DNA of 52,800 bases, taken from positions 1-52,800 of the forward strand of contig NZ_JAHRCU010000027.1 of assembly GCF_019083995.1 (NCBI RefSeq), given 5' to 3'. Every line of letters starts with the position of its first letter. The first letter of the stretch is position 1. Below, in pieces: positions 32,388 through 43,908 of the stretch. Source of the DNA: Roseococcus sp. SDR. Lineage in GTDB: Bacteria; Pseudomonadota; Alphaproteobacteria; Acetobacterales; Acetobacteraceae. A model generated the notes under the pieces. That model worked only from the letters and a program-made list of their open reading frames with translations, was not told the origin of the DNA and ran no database searches. A program made the position numbers and the translations under genes.

Positions 32388-35300
32388 GCCACTTCTCCCG
32401 TGACCAGCGTTGAATCTGCGTGGGGGCGTTCCAGCCAGTCGATCTCCGTCATCTTCCGCACCACCACGAACTCATCGCGGTTGGTGCCGATAGTGCCGTA
32501 GTAGTTGAAGTCATAGGATTGCTGGGCGTAGCCGCCGATCATGTGCGTCGGGTTCAGCACGATGCGCGTGACCGAGTTGTGGATGCCGCCGCGGTTGCCC
32601 GTCATCTGCGAGCCCGGTACGTTCACGATCTTCTCCTGCGCGTGGTACATCATCACCATGCCGTCCTTGACGCGCTGGGAGACGACGGCGCGGGCGACGA
32701 GCGCGCCATTGCTGTTGAAGGCCTCCACCCAGTCATTGTCCACGATCCCGGCGCGCTGTGCGTCCGCCTCGCTGATCCAGATGCAGGGGCCGCCGCGTGA
32801 GAGCGTGAGCATCAGGAGGTTGTCGGTGTAGGTGGAGTGGATGCCCCATTTCTGGTGTGGCGTGATGAAGTTCAGCACCACCTGCTTCTGGCCGTTGGGT
32901 TTCATGTCCGCCACCGGGGCGACCGTGCGCAAATCCACCGGTGGCCGATAGACGCAGAGTGCGGCACCGAAGGCGCGCATCCAGAGATGATCCTGGTAGA
33001 GCTGCTGCCGCCCGGTCAGCGTGCGCCACGGGATCAGCTCATGCACATTGGTGTAGCCGGCGTTGTAGCAGACCTTCTCGCTCTCCAGCCCGGACCAGGT
33101 GGGGGCGGAAATGATCTTGCGCGGCTGCGCCACCACGTCGCGGAAGCGGATCTTCTCGTCTTCCTTGGGCAGCGCCAAGTGCGTGTGGTCGAGTCCCGTC
33201 GCCTTGCCGAGCGCTTCCCAGGCGTGCACCGCGACCTCGCCATTGGTCTCGGGCGCGAGCATGAGGATCACCTCGGTCGCATCAATATCCGAGACGATCC
33301 GCGCCAGGCCCTTATTGGCGCCCTCGGCATGGACGCCGTTCAGCGCCTTGAGATGTTCGACTTCATGCCCGGTCTTCCAGGCCATGCCCTTGATGCCATT
33401 GCCAATGCTGTCCATCAGGGGGCCGAGTGCCGTGAAGCGCTCGTAGGTGGCGGGATAGTCGCGCTTCACCTCGAAGACATTGGGCATGGTCTGGCCCGGG
33501 ATCGGTTCGCACTCGCCGCGCTTCCAGTCGCGCGGGTCGAAGGGCTGTGCGATCTCATTCGCGCTGTCGTGCTTGATGGGGTTCAGCACCACATCGGTCT
33601 CGACGCCGAGAACCTCGGGCGCCACGCGCGAGAAGGCCTTCGCGATGCCCTTGTAGATCTCCCAGTCGCTGCGCGCTTCCCAGGCCGGGTCCACCGCGCC
33701 GGTCAACGGGTGGATGAAGGGGTGCATGTCCGAGGTATTGAGATCGTTCTTCTCGTACCAGGTGGCCGTGGGCAGCACGATGTCGGAATAGACGCAGGTG
33801 GTGGACATACGAAAGTCCAGCGTCACCAGCAGGTCCAGCTTTCCTTCCGGCGCCTCCTCATGCCAGACCGCCTCGGTGGCCTTGGCCCTGCCCTGCGCGC
33901 CGAGGTCCTTGCCCAGCACGCCATGCGTCGTGCCCAGCAGATGCTTGAGGAAATACTCATGCCCCTTGCCGGAGGACCCGAGCAGGTTCGACCGCCAGAC
34001 GAACATGTTGCGCGGCCAGTTCTTCGGATTATCCGGGTCCTCGCAGGAGAGCTTCAACGTGCCCTCCTTCAGCCCCTTCGCCACATAGTCCTTGGCCGAC
34101 ATGCCAGCCGCCGCCGCGTCACGGCCGACCTGCAACGGGTTGGTCTGCAACTGCGGCGCGGAAGGCAGCCAGCCCATCCGCTCAGCGCGGATGTTGTAGT
34201 CAATGATCGATCCGTCCCACGGACCCTTCGGCGCAGTTGGGGAGATGATGTCGCCCACATTCATCGTTTCGTAGCGCCATTGGTCGGTATGCGCATAGAA
34301 GGCCGAGGTGGAGTTCTGCTGGCGTGGCGGACGGCCCCAATCCAGCGCGAAGGCAAGCGGCGCCCAACCGGCCTGCGGACGCAACTTTTCCTGCCCCACG
34401 TAATGCGCCCAGCCGCCACCGGATTGGCCGACGCAGCCACAGAGCACCAGCAGATTGATCACGCCGCGGTAGTTCATGTCGGCGTGGAACCAATGGTTCA
34501 TCGCGGCGCCGATGATGATCATCGAGCGGCCTTTGGTCTTCTCGGCATTGGTCGCGAATTCGCGCGCCACCTGGATGATCTTGTCGCGGCTGACCCCGGT
34601 GATCTTCTCGGCCCAAGCCGGCGTATAGGGCGCCACTTCGTCATAGCTGGCGGCGATGTTGTCGCCGCCGAAGCCGCGATCCACGCCGTAATTGGCCAGG
34701 AACAGGTCATGCACACAGGCCACCAGCGTCTCGCCATCGGCCAGCGTTAGGCGCTTTACCGGCACGCGGCGATGCAGCACGGAGGCGTGGTTCGTCGAGG
34801 TGAAGTGCTCATGCTCGATATTGCCGAAGTAGGGGAAGGCGACGTCGGCCATCTCGTCCTGGACGCCATCGAGCGAGAGGCGCAGCTTCGTGGCCGTACC
34901 GTCCGAGGCCCTCTCCTCCAGGTTCCACTTGCCTGCCTCGCCCCAGCGAAAGCCGATGGTGCCGCGCGGCGCGACGATGTTTCCGGTGGTCTCGTCGAAG
35001 GCGACGGTCTTCCACTCGGGATTGTTCGCCTCGCCGAGGGATTGATCGAAATCGCTGGCGCGAATGAAGCGCTCCGGCACAAGCTGGTCGCCTTGCTGCA
35101 CAAGCTTCACCAGCATCGGCATGTCGGTGTACTGGCGCAGATAGTCGCGGAAGTACGGCACTTGCCGGGCCACGTGATATTCCTTCAGGATCACATGCCC
35201 CATCGCCATCGCCAGCGCCGCATCCGTGCCCTGCTTCACGGAAAGCCAGATGTCGCCGAACTTCGCCGCCTCCGAATAGTCGGGGCAGATCACCGCGCTC

Positions 35301-36127
35301 TTCATGCCGCGATAGCGCGCCTCGGTGTAGAAATGCGCGTCGGGCGTGCGCGTCTGCGGCACGTTGGAGCCCCAGAGAATGATGAAGCCCGCATTGTACC
35401 AGTCGGCCGATTCCGGCACGTCAGTCTGCTCGCCCCAGGTCTGCGGCGAGGCTGGGGGCAGGTCGCAATACCAGTCGTAGAAGGACATGCAGACGCCGCC
35501 GATCAGCGAGAGATAGCGGCTGCCCGCGGCGTATGAGACCATGGACATGGCCGGGATGGGTGAGAAGCCAAAGATGCGGTCTGGGCCGTGCGTCTTGGCC
35601 GTATAGGCATTGGCGGCGGCGATGATCTCCTGCACCTCGTCCCAGCCGGCACGGACGAAGCCGCCATGGCCGCGCTTGCTGGTGTAGGCGGCCCGCTTCT
35701 CCGGATTCTCGACGATGGAGGCCCAGGCGGCGACGGGCGTCATGATCGCCCGCGCCTCGCGCCACAGCTTGATGAGCCGCGAGCGCACCAGCGGGTATTT
35801 CACGCGGTTGCCCGAGTAGAGATACCAGCTGTAGGAGGCGCCGCGCGAGCAGCCGCGCGGCTCATGATTGGGAAGATCGGGGCGCGTGCGCGGATAGTCC
35901 GTCTGCTGGGTTTCCCAGGTGACGATGCCGCCCTTCACATAGATCTTCCAGGAGCAGGAGCCGGTGCAATTGGCGCCGTGCGTGGAGCGAACGATCTTGT
36001 CGTGCTGCCAGCGCTTCCGGTAGCCATCCTCCCAGCGGCGATCCTCGTTGGTGGTGATGCCGTGGCCGTTGGAGAAGGGCTGCTGCACCTTCTTGAAGAA
36101 GGTCAGGCGGTCAAGAAAATGGCTCAT
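32384..36127 (-). CDS. narG: Respiratory nitrate reductase alpha subunit (bis-MGD)
   Basis: 1247 residues, full length for membrane-bound NarG. The N-terminal HGANCTGSCSWKIYV segment holds the His/Cys-ligated FS0 cluster. Nitrate-reductase blocks YRKRWQHDKIVRSTHG, DLPPASPQTWGEQTD and NHASVLHRRVPVKRL are all present. There is no Tat-type signal leading to export, as for other NarG that remain cytoplasmic. It reduces nitrate to nitrite with bis-MGD molybdenum. It follows narK by 28 bp. Confidence 0.97.
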   Translation of the reverse strand: MSHFLDRLTFFKKVQQPFSNGHGITTNEDRRWEDGYRKRWQHDKIVRSTHGANCTGSCSWKIYVKGGIVTWETQQTDYPRTRPDLPNHEPRGCSRGASYSWYLYSGNRVKYPLVRSRLIKLWREARAIMTPVAAWASIVENPEKRAAYTSKRGHGGFVRAGWDEVQEIIAAANAYTAKTHGPDRIFGFSPIPAMSMVSYAAGSRYLSLIGGVCMSFYDWYCDLPPASPQTWGEQTDVPESADWYNAGFIILWGSNVPQTRTPDAHFYTEARYRGMKSAVICPDYSEAAKFGDIWLSVKQGTDAALAMAMGHVILKEYHVARQVPYFRDYLRQYTDMPMLVKLVQQGDQLVPERFIRASDFDQSLGEANNPEWKTVAFDETTGNIVAPRGTIGFRWGEAGKWNLEERASDGTATKLRLSLDGVQDEMADVAFPYFGNIEHEHFTSTNHASVLHRRVPVKRLTLADGETLVACVHDLFLANYGVDRGFGGDNIAASYDEVAPYTPAWAEKITGVSRDKIIQVAREFATNAEKTKGRSMIIIGAAMNHWFHADMNYRGVINLLVLCGCVGQSGGGWAHYVGQEKLRPQAGWAPLAFALDWGRPPRQQNSTSAFYAHTDQWRYETMNVGDIISPTAPKGPWDGSIIDYNIRAERMGWLPSAPQLQTNPLQVGRDAAAAGMSAKDYVAKGLKEGTLKLSCEDPDNPKNWPRNMFVWRSNLLGSSGKGHEYFLKHLLGTTHGVLGKDLGAQGRAKATEAVWHEEAPEGKLDLLVTLDFRMSTTCVYSDIVLPTATWYEKNDLNTSDMHPFIHPLTGAVDPAWEARSDWEIYKGIAKAFSRVAPEVLGVETDVVLNPIKHDSANEIAQPFDPRDWKRGECEPIPGQTMPNVFEVKRDYPATYERFTALGPLMDSIGNGIKGMAWKTGHEVEHLKALNGVHAEGANKGLARIVSDIDATEVILMLAPETNGEVAVHAWEALGKATGLDHTHLALPKEDEKIRFRDVVAQPRKIISAPTWSGLESEKVCYNAGYTNVHELIPWRTLTGRQQLYQDHLWMRAFGAALCVYRPPVDLRTVAPVADMKPNGQKQVVLNFITPHQKWGIHSTYTDNLLMLTLSRGGPCIWISEADAQRAGIVDNDWVEAFNSNGALVARAVVSQRVKDGMVMMYHAQEKIVNVPGSQMTGNRGGIHNSVTRIVLNPTHMIGGYAQQSYDFNYYGTIGTNRDEFVVVRKMTEIDWLERPHADSTLVTGEVA

Positions 36128-36155
36128 GTCGTGATGCCTCGGTTTTCGGTCGGGA

Positions 36156-38924
36156 TCATTGGGCGGGAGAGACGGCGGGGGCCGTGTGGCCGCCGCGCTC
36201 GACGTCGTGCAGCAGGCCGCCGCGGCGCGTGTAGAACCACCAGGTCGCGAGGACGCAGCTCACGTAGAACCCCAGGAAGCTATAGAGCGCCGTCTCCGGG
36301 CCACCGGTCATGGCGATGGAGGTGCCGAAGCTCTTGGGGATGAAGAAGGCGCCATAGGCGGCGATGGCCGAGGTGAAGCCGATGATCGCGGCCGATTCCT
36401 TGTCGGATTGCTTCACGCGCTCCGCCCCCGTCAGGCCGGGCTCGAGGCGCGCCACCTCTTTGCGCATGATCGCGGGGATCATCTGGAAGGTGGAGGCATT
36501 GCCCACGCCGGTCGCGGCAAAGAGGAAGAGGAAGCTCGCGAAGAAGACCGGGAAGGAAGTCGGGTCGCCCTTCATGCCGATGGCGTAGAGGATGCCCATC
36601 ACACCCAACGACATGGCGATGAAGACCCAGAAGGTGATCCGCCCGCCGCCGATCCGGTCACAGGGCTTGCCAGCCACGGCACGGGACAGCGCGCCGACCA
36701 GGGGCCCCAGGAAGGCGTATTGCAGTGCGTTGACCTCGGGATAGAGGATCCGCGAGAGCAGCGGGAAGGCAGCCGAGAAGCCGATGAAGGAACCAAAGGT
36801 GCCGGTGTAGAGCCAGCACATGATCCAGTTGTGGGTCCGGCGGAAGATCACCGCCTGGTCTGCGAAGGAGGCCTTCATGCTCGCGATATCGTTCATCCCG
36901 AACCAGGCCGCGAAGGCCGAGGCGATGATGAAGGGCACGAAGACGAAGCCCGCATTCTGCAGCCAGAGCGTCGAGGTGACGCCGGCCACCGTTGCCGTCT
37001 GCGGCGCACCGCCGAGCCAGCCGAAGACGCCCGCCGTGATGGCCAGCGGCACCACGAACTGCACCACGCTCACGCCGAGATTGCCGAGGCCCGCATTGAT
37101 GGCCAGCGCGTTGCCTTTCTCGCTCTTCGGGAAGAAGAAGGAGATGTTCGCCATGGAGGAGGCGAAGTTGCCCCCCCCGAAGCCACAGAGCAGCGCGAGG
37201 AGCAGAAAGATCCAGTAGGGGGTCGCCGGATCCTGCACCGCGAAGCCCATGCCGAGTGCGGGGATCAGCAGCGACCAGGTGGCGAGCGTCGTCCAGAGCC
37301 GGCCGCCGAACATCGCCGGCATGAAGCTATAGGCGATGCGCAGTGTGGCGCCCGAGAGGCCCGGTAGAGAAGCCAGCCAGAAGAGCTGCTCCGTCGTGAA
37401 GGCGAAGCCCACGCTCGGCAGCTTGGCGACCACGACGGACCACACCATCCAGACCGCGAAGGAGAGCAGGAGGCAGGGTACCGAGATCCAGAGGTTGCGG
37501 CGCGCGATGGCGCGGCCAGGACCCTCCCAGAAGACCTTGTCCTCTGGACGCCAATCCTGGATCGGGCCCTTGGCCGAGAGCGCGCCCTTCTGCGCGGGGG
37601 TGTGGATGGGCTGCATTTCCGGCAGTTCGGGCAGGTTCTGATGCAGCCCCGCCGGCTCGGCAGCCTCGCGCTCCATCCGCAGGATGGAGACGTGCATCCA
37701 GACCAGCGCGACCGCGACGATGAGGAAAAGCAGCCAGAAGCAGCTCTGCCACACGCCGGTCAGGTCATTCAGGGCGCCGAAGGCGATGGGCAGGACGAAG
37801 CCGCCCAGGCCGCCCACCAGGCCCACCACGCCGCCCACGGCGCCGACGCGGTCGGGGTAGTAGACCGGGATGTGCTTGTAGACGGCCGCCTTGCCCAGGC
37901 TCATGAAGAAGCCCAGCGTGAACGTGGTGATCATGAAGCCGATGAGGCCCATGGACATGCTGAAGGTCATCGGGCCGCGGATGCCCTGCACCACGTATTG
38001 CGTCGGCGGATAGGAAAGGATGAAGGTGCAGACGACGGAGACGCCGAAGGTCCAGTACATGATCCGCCGCGCGCCGAACTTGTCGGACAGGTGCCCGCCA
38101 TAGGCACGGAAGATCGAAGCCGGGATGGAATAGGCCGCACCCACCATGCCGGCGGTGACGATATCCAGCCCATAGACCCCGATGAGGTAGCGCGGCAGCC
38201 ACAGCGCCAGCGCCACGAAGGCGCCAAAGACGAAGAAGTAGTAGAGCGAGAAGCGCCAGACCTGGATGTTCTTCAGCGGCTCCATCATGGCCGAGAGCGG
38301 CTCGGGCTTCGCTCCGATGGCGCGGCGGCGCGCCAGGTCCGGGTCATCCTTCGTCATCACGAAGAAGACGACCGCCATCACCAGCAGCGCCGCCGCCCAG
38401 ATCAGCGCGACGGTCTTCCAGCCATAGGCGACCATGATGACGGGGGCGGCGAATTTGGTGACGGCGGCGCCCACATTCCCGGCGCCGAAGATGCCGAGCG
38501 CGGTGCCCTGCTTCTCCTTCGGGAACCACTTCGCCACATAGGCGACGCCAACCGAGAAGGAGCCGCCAGCCAGACCGACACCGAGTGCGGCCAGCAGGAA
38601 GGTCGGATAGTCATAGGCCTGGGTGAGCAGCGCCGTCATCACGGCGGCGGAGAGCATAGTGATGGTGAACACCATTCGCCCGCCGTATTGATCAGACCAG
38701 ATCCCGAGAAGCAGTCGAATCAGCGAGCCGGTCAGGATAGGCGTGCCGACGAGCAGGCCGAACTGCGTTTCACTCAGCCCCAACTCGCGTTTGATCTGGA
38801 CGCCGATGATGGCGAAGATGGTCCAGACGGCGAAGCAGACGGTGAAGGCGATGGTTGAGAGCCACAAGGCACGACCCTGGTCAGGGCCATCCGGTGGGGC
38901 GGCAGGTGTTGCGGTGCTGGCCAT
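36156..38924 (-). CDS. narK: NarK1-NarK2 fused nitrate/nitrite transporter
   Basis: 922 residues made of two complete 12-segment MFS transporters joined by a ~60-residue polar linker around 430-490. The first half resembles NarK1-type proton-coupled nitrate uptake and the second NarK2-type nitrate/nitrite exchange, the same fused design known from Paracoccus. Both halves keep glycine-rich nitrate signatures (e.g. GNVGAAV and GLGNLGVSVVQF). It is the first gene of the nitrate operon, with a ~185-bp leader to the FNR-type box. Confidence 0.94.
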   Translation of the reverse strand: MASTATPAAPPDGPDQGRALWLSTIAFTVCFAVWTIFAIIGVQIKRELGLSETQFGLLVGTPILTGSLIRLLLGIWSDQYGGRMVFTITMLSAAVMTALLTQAYDYPTFLLAALGVGLAGGSFSVGVAYVAKWFPKEKQGTALGIFGAGNVGAAVTKFAAPVIMVAYGWKTVALIWAAALLVMAVVFFVMTKDDPDLARRRAIGAKPEPLSAMMEPLKNIQVWRFSLYYFFVFGAFVALALWLPRYLIGVYGLDIVTAGMVGAAYSIPASIFRAYGGHLSDKFGARRIMYWTFGVSVVCTFILSYPPTQYVVQGIRGPMTFSMSMGLIGFMITTFTLGFFMSLGKAAVYKHIPVYYPDRVGAVGGVVGLVGGLGGFVLPIAFGALNDLTGVWQSCFWLLFLIVAVALVWMHVSILRMEREAAEPAGLHQNLPELPEMQPIHTPAQKGALSAKGPIQDWRPEDKVFWEGPGRAIARRNLWISVPCLLLSFAVWMVWSVVVAKLPSVGFAFTTEQLFWLASLPGLSGATLRIAYSFMPAMFGGRLWTTLATWSLLIPALGMGFAVQDPATPYWIFLLLALLCGFGGGNFASSMANISFFFPKSEKGNALAINAGLGNLGVSVVQFVVPLAITAGVFGWLGGAPQTATVAGVTSTLWLQNAGFVFVPFIIASAFAAWFGMNDIASMKASFADQAVIFRRTHNWIMCWLYTGTFGSFIGFSAAFPLLSRILYPEVNALQYAFLGPLVGALSRAVAGKPCDRIGGGRITFWVFIAMSLGVMGILYAIGMKGDPTSFPVFFASFLFLFAATGVGNASTFQMIPAIMRKEVARLEPGLTGAERVKQSDKESAAIIGFTSAIAAYGAFFIPKSFGTSIAMTGGPETALYSFLGFYVSCVLATWWFYTRRGGLLHDVERGGHTAPAVSPAQ

Positions 38925-39105
38925 TCATGCCTCCTTCGTTACGACGCACAGCGCCAGATCCGGGGCGAGCAAATCCCTGCGGCGGCCGCCGGAGGTTGAT
39001 TCAGGTCAAGCTCGCCAGGCGGCGCGACGATTCAAAGCCACACCGTACAAGGGGCAAGAATTCTGCGGATTTCCGTCAAGCAAGAGCCTAGATTGGGCCG
39101 GGGCG

Positions 39106-39127
39106 CGACTTGATAATTATCAAGTCG
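39106..39127. promoter_or_regulatory. FNR/Dnr-type box inside a 22-bp perfect palindrome
   Basis: The core TTGATAATTATCAA (39110-39123) is an exact FNR consensus (TTGAT-N4-ATCAA) and the symmetry continues four bases further on each side. It lies between divergent narK (start 38924) and the Crp/Fnr gene (start 39170). By spacing it could activate both: a TAGG-type -10 hexamer about one and a half turns away can be found on either side. Confidence 0.85.
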
Positions 39128-39169
39128 GAGGCCGCGCGGCTGGGATAGGTTGGTAAGAGGAGGTGCATC

Positions 39170-39871
39170 GTGAGAAGTCAGGACAAGGAAGAGATGCGCC
39201 GTATCGGGTTCTTCCGGGGCGTGGACGATCCTGAGCAGGTTGACGCGATGCTCCGGGGCGCCTTTCTGCAGCGCTTTCCGGCGCATGTGGAGCTGATCCA
39301 GACGGGCGAGCCCGCCGATTTCCTGCATGTGATCGTGGACGGGACGGTGGAGATGTTTTCCGGGCATCGAGATCGGGAGACGACGCTCGGCGTCTCTGGT
39401 CCAGGCGACAGCTTCATCCTCGCCGCTGTGTTGTTCGACCGACCCTACCTGCAATCCGCGCGGGCGCTCACCGCCGCGCGGATCCTGATGGTCCCTGCGG
39501 AGGCCGTGCGCCAAGCCTTCGCGGCTGATGCTGGCTTTGCACGGTCAGTGGCGGAGAGTCTTGCGTTAGCCTATCGCGGGCTGATCATGGAATTGAAGAA
39601 CCAGAAGCTCCGGTCTGGTCTTGAGCGGCTCGCGAATTGGCTGCTCGCCCATGATGCGGCGAACGGCTCGAAAGGGCGGTTCGATTTGCCCTTCGACAAA
39701 AAGGTTTTGGCAGCCCGACTTGGCATGGCCCCGGAAGTGCTGTCCCGTTCCTTTGCCGCGCTCGTGCCATACGAGGTAGTTGTGCAAGGTCCATCCGTGG
39801 TGATCCGGGACCCTGCCGTGCTGCGGAAGCTGGCCCAACCCTGCACGACCATCGATGGAGCCACCCTATGA
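39170..39871 (+). CDS. Crp/Fnr-family regulator (Dnr/NarR-like), nitrate/NO response
   Basis: 233 residues, starting at GTG 39170 with GAGGAGG just upstream. Residues ~20-135 form a cyclic-nucleotide-type beta-barrel; ~140-170 the dimer helix; ~175-225 a winged helix with LAARLGMAPEVLSRSFAAL, where Glu-x-x-Ser-Arg matches FNR-type DNA contacts. The N-terminal cysteines that bind the FNR iron-sulfur cluster are absent; the only Cys is near the C-terminus. It is therefore not an oxygen-sensing FNR but more like Dnr/NarR/NnrR, which respond to NO or nitrate. The perfect FNR box 46 bp upstream implies it controls narK and itself. Confidence 0.9.
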   Translation: MRSQDKEEMRRIGFFRGVDDPEQVDAMLRGAFLQRFPAHVELIQTGEPADFLHVIVDGTVEMFSGHRDRETTLGVSGPGDSFILAAVLFDRPYLQSARALTAARILMVPAEAVRQAFAADAGFARSVAESLALAYRGLIMELKNQKLRSGLERLANWLLAHDAANGSKGRFDLPFDKKVLAARLGMAPEVLSRSFAALVPYEVVVQGPSVVIRDPAVLRKLAQPCTTIDGATL

Positions 39872-40020
39872 TGGCATGTAGATGTTGAGTGCCGGCGAGT
39901 GAGAAAGCCTTGCCGACGCATATTGGTGCGCGGCGTTTCTTGCGCCGAGTTGGGCCTGTTTGTGGGCGTTGATCCGCGACCAATGTTTGGACCGCCGGAA
40001 GTTGGAGTTTTCCGGCTTGG

Positions 40021-40818
40021 TCACGACGGCGGGCTGGTTGCGCCATCGGGATTTTGTAGCTCACAGGGGACCTTATCGCCGATCGCCCCGTGCGGTCTCT
40101 CCTCGTTGTAGTATCTACGCCAAGCCACCATCTTCTCCCGGGCATCGGCAAGCGTCAGGAACCAGTGGGTGTTCAGGCACTCCGCCCGAAATCGGTCGTT
40201 GAAGGCCTCGATATAGGCATTGTCCGTCGGCTTGCCCGGCCGCGAGAAATCCAGCGTGACCTCGTGCGCGTAGGCCCATAGATCGACATCACGAGACACG
40301 AATTCCGATCCCTGATCCACGCGGATCGTTTTCGGATAGCCCGCCCCGGCGCAGACACGCTCCAGCGTCTGCACCACATCCTCGCCGCGGTAGCTGAACC
40401 GAGGATCGATCACAGGCGCATAACGCGAGAAGAAATCGACCACCGTCAGTACGCGTAGCCGAGCTCCCGTCGCCAGCTGATCGTGCACGAAGTCCATCGC
40501 CCAGGTTTCATTCGGCGCCACAGCGTCACGACGGTCCTCGCGCAGCTTCGCCTTCACCCTGCGCTTCGGCGCCTTGTGCCGCAGTTGCAGGCCCAACTCA
40601 TTGTAGATCCTGCGGGTTCGCTTCTGGTTGATCATGCAGCCCTCTCGTCGCAGCAACACATGCACGCGCCGATAGCCGTATCGGACATGCGTCTCGCAGA
40701 TCGCCTTGATCCGCTCCTCCAAACCGGCCTGCCCGTGTCGACGCGACTTGGAGTGGTACATCGACGTATCGAAGGACAGTGCCCGGCAGGCCCGCCGGAT
40801 CGATACGTCCCAGTCCAC
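40021..40818 (-). CDS. IS3-family transposase OrfB (DDE integrase domain)
   Basis: 265 residues from the first ATG; the frame is open further upstream and joins OrfA through the slippery T5/A5 run, giving an OrfAB fusion transposase. Catalytic segments are intact: WAMDFVHDQL, VDQGSEFVSRD and the Glu in DNAYIEAFNDRF. An HTH_21-like block (ICETHVRYGYRRVHVLL) precedes the core, and the C-terminus keeps WRRYYNEERPH. All parts needed for activity appear to be present. Confidence 0.9.
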   Translation of the reverse strand: MDWDVSIRRACRALSFDTSMYHSKSRRHGQAGLEERIKAICETHVRYGYRRVHVLLRREGCMINQKRTRRIYNELGLQLRHKAPKRRVKAKLREDRRDAVAPNETWAMDFVHDQLATGARLRVLTVVDFFSRYAPVIDPRFSYRGEDVVQTLERVCAGAGYPKTIRVDQGSEFVSRDVDLWAYAHEVTLDFSRPGKPTDNAYIEAFNDRFRAECLNTHWFLTLADAREKMVAWRRYYNEERPHGAIGDKVPCELQNPDGATSPPS

Positions 40819-40856
40819 TCGTATCCCATCGACCAGCTTGCGCTTGCGAACAGGCC

Positions 40857-41123
40857 TCAGATTTTTCGGCGGATGACGTCCTGCAGCATCTCCCGATCCA
40901 GCGTCAGATCCGCGACGATCTTCTTCAGCTTGGAATTCTCGTCCTCAAGCTGCTTCAGCCGACGCATCTCCGTCGGCAGCAGCCCGTCGTACTTCTTCTT
41001 CCAATGGAAATAGGTCCCTTGGCTGAACCACGGCTTGCGGCAGACCTCCGCCACAGGAAGACCCTCGGCGTCCTGCTTCAGCACGAATGCCTTCTGCGCC
41101 TCCGTAAACCTCAAGGCCTTCAC
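40857..41123 (-). CDS. IS3-family transposase OrfA (helix-turn-helix)
   Basis: 88 residues with the HTH_Tnp_1 fold (RFTEAQKAFVLKQDAEG, VAEVCRK) and a following leucine-rich coil (LKQLEDENSKLKKIVADL). The stop codon is next to an A5 tract at 40862-40866 (minus strand), where -1 frameshifting would join it to OrfB. It binds the IS ends and modulates transposition. Confidence 0.88.
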   Translation of the reverse strand: MKALRFTEAQKAFVLKQDAEGLPVAEVCRKPWFSQGTYFHWKKKYDGLLPTEMRRLKQLEDENSKLKKIVADLTLDREMLQDVIRRKI

Positions 41124-41213
41124 CGTTCTCCGCTCCTCCGAGCCAGGGAAATCTCAGCAGACAACTCCAACCAAAAGCGATCCAGTTTCCTGATCGCGGG
41201 TCAATCTGTGACA

Positions 41214-41755
41214 CGGCGTCATCTGGATGGCGTTTCGCAACGGCTACGCTTAGGTCGAGGCGCAGTGCGTGGATCTAGGGGAAGGCGTCTGGCTTTCATC
41301 GGCGCCAGCGCAAGCCAGCGCACGGCTCAACGCTTCTGCTGCGCCGAGCAGTTCCGCTGACCTCAAGAAGACTCGGCTTCCAGGCACCGCTTGGGCAAGT
41401 AAGGAGCGACACGCCGCCTTCACCTGGTCAATTGCTGCTACCACGGCAGCGCGACCGGCTTTGTTAGGGCATTCTTCAACCATACAGATGAATTACACGC
41501 GCAGCGGCATAAAAATCCAGCGCTGTTTCGATCGCCTGCGCTACCGTACTCGGCCACTGCGCATGGCGGCACCACGCAGTGTGGAAGGCATGTTACAAGC
41601 AAGCCGCCGGCCGCGAGCGCGAGGGCCGGCCTTCGCAACGATGCGCACGACTTCCGCCTTATGCGCTTCCGCGAATCTCGGGTGCTCCTCCGCCCTTGGG
41701 CATCTGACGAAAAGCGGCATTTGACAAGCTCGCCTCGGAGACGCAGCCTATCCTC
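41214..41755. other. Gap between the IS element and the TPP riboswitch
   Basis: These 542 bases hold the promoter of the rightward thiC transcript. A 77-codon frame on the minus strand (41483 to 41250) runs towards the IS and could be a gene cut by it, but it lacks a ribosome site and any recognisable domain. I see nothing else. Confidence 0.4.
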
Positions 41756-43715
<1,960 letters not shown>

Positions 43716-43908
43716 CCGGTGATTGCCGCCTGTCCGATAAGGCCACAATGCCGCAGCAGAGCGTGGTCAGGTGCCAATCAGAGCCCTAGCGACTTCGGCC
43801 GCGCAGCTTACACCCGTTGCCAGCTCATGGGCTGGCAGTTGGCGGCTGAGTGGCATAGGCATTGTGACGAGCCATGGTGTTGGTGGTTGCAATCCCAGTG
43901 ACGCTGGC

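Larger units (their letters stand above)
39961..41213 (-). mobile_element. IS3-family insertion sequence, apparently complete
   Basis: About 1.25 kb bounded by imperfect inverted repeats. The left end from 39961 has TTGATCCGCGACCA and, ~20 bp in, GTTGGAGTT; the right end read inward has TTGACCCGCGATCA and GTTGGAGTT at matching positions. The outermost bases (TGT/ACA) are assigned by analogy, so each end may be off by a few bases. It encodes OrfA and OrfB in -1-related frames. No matching target duplication is seen at these ends. Confidence 0.75.

Noticed and set aside
41250-41483. 77-codon minus-strand frame next to the IS element
   Set aside because: It could be a gene cut off by the insertion, but there is no ribosome site and no recognisable family; too weak to call.
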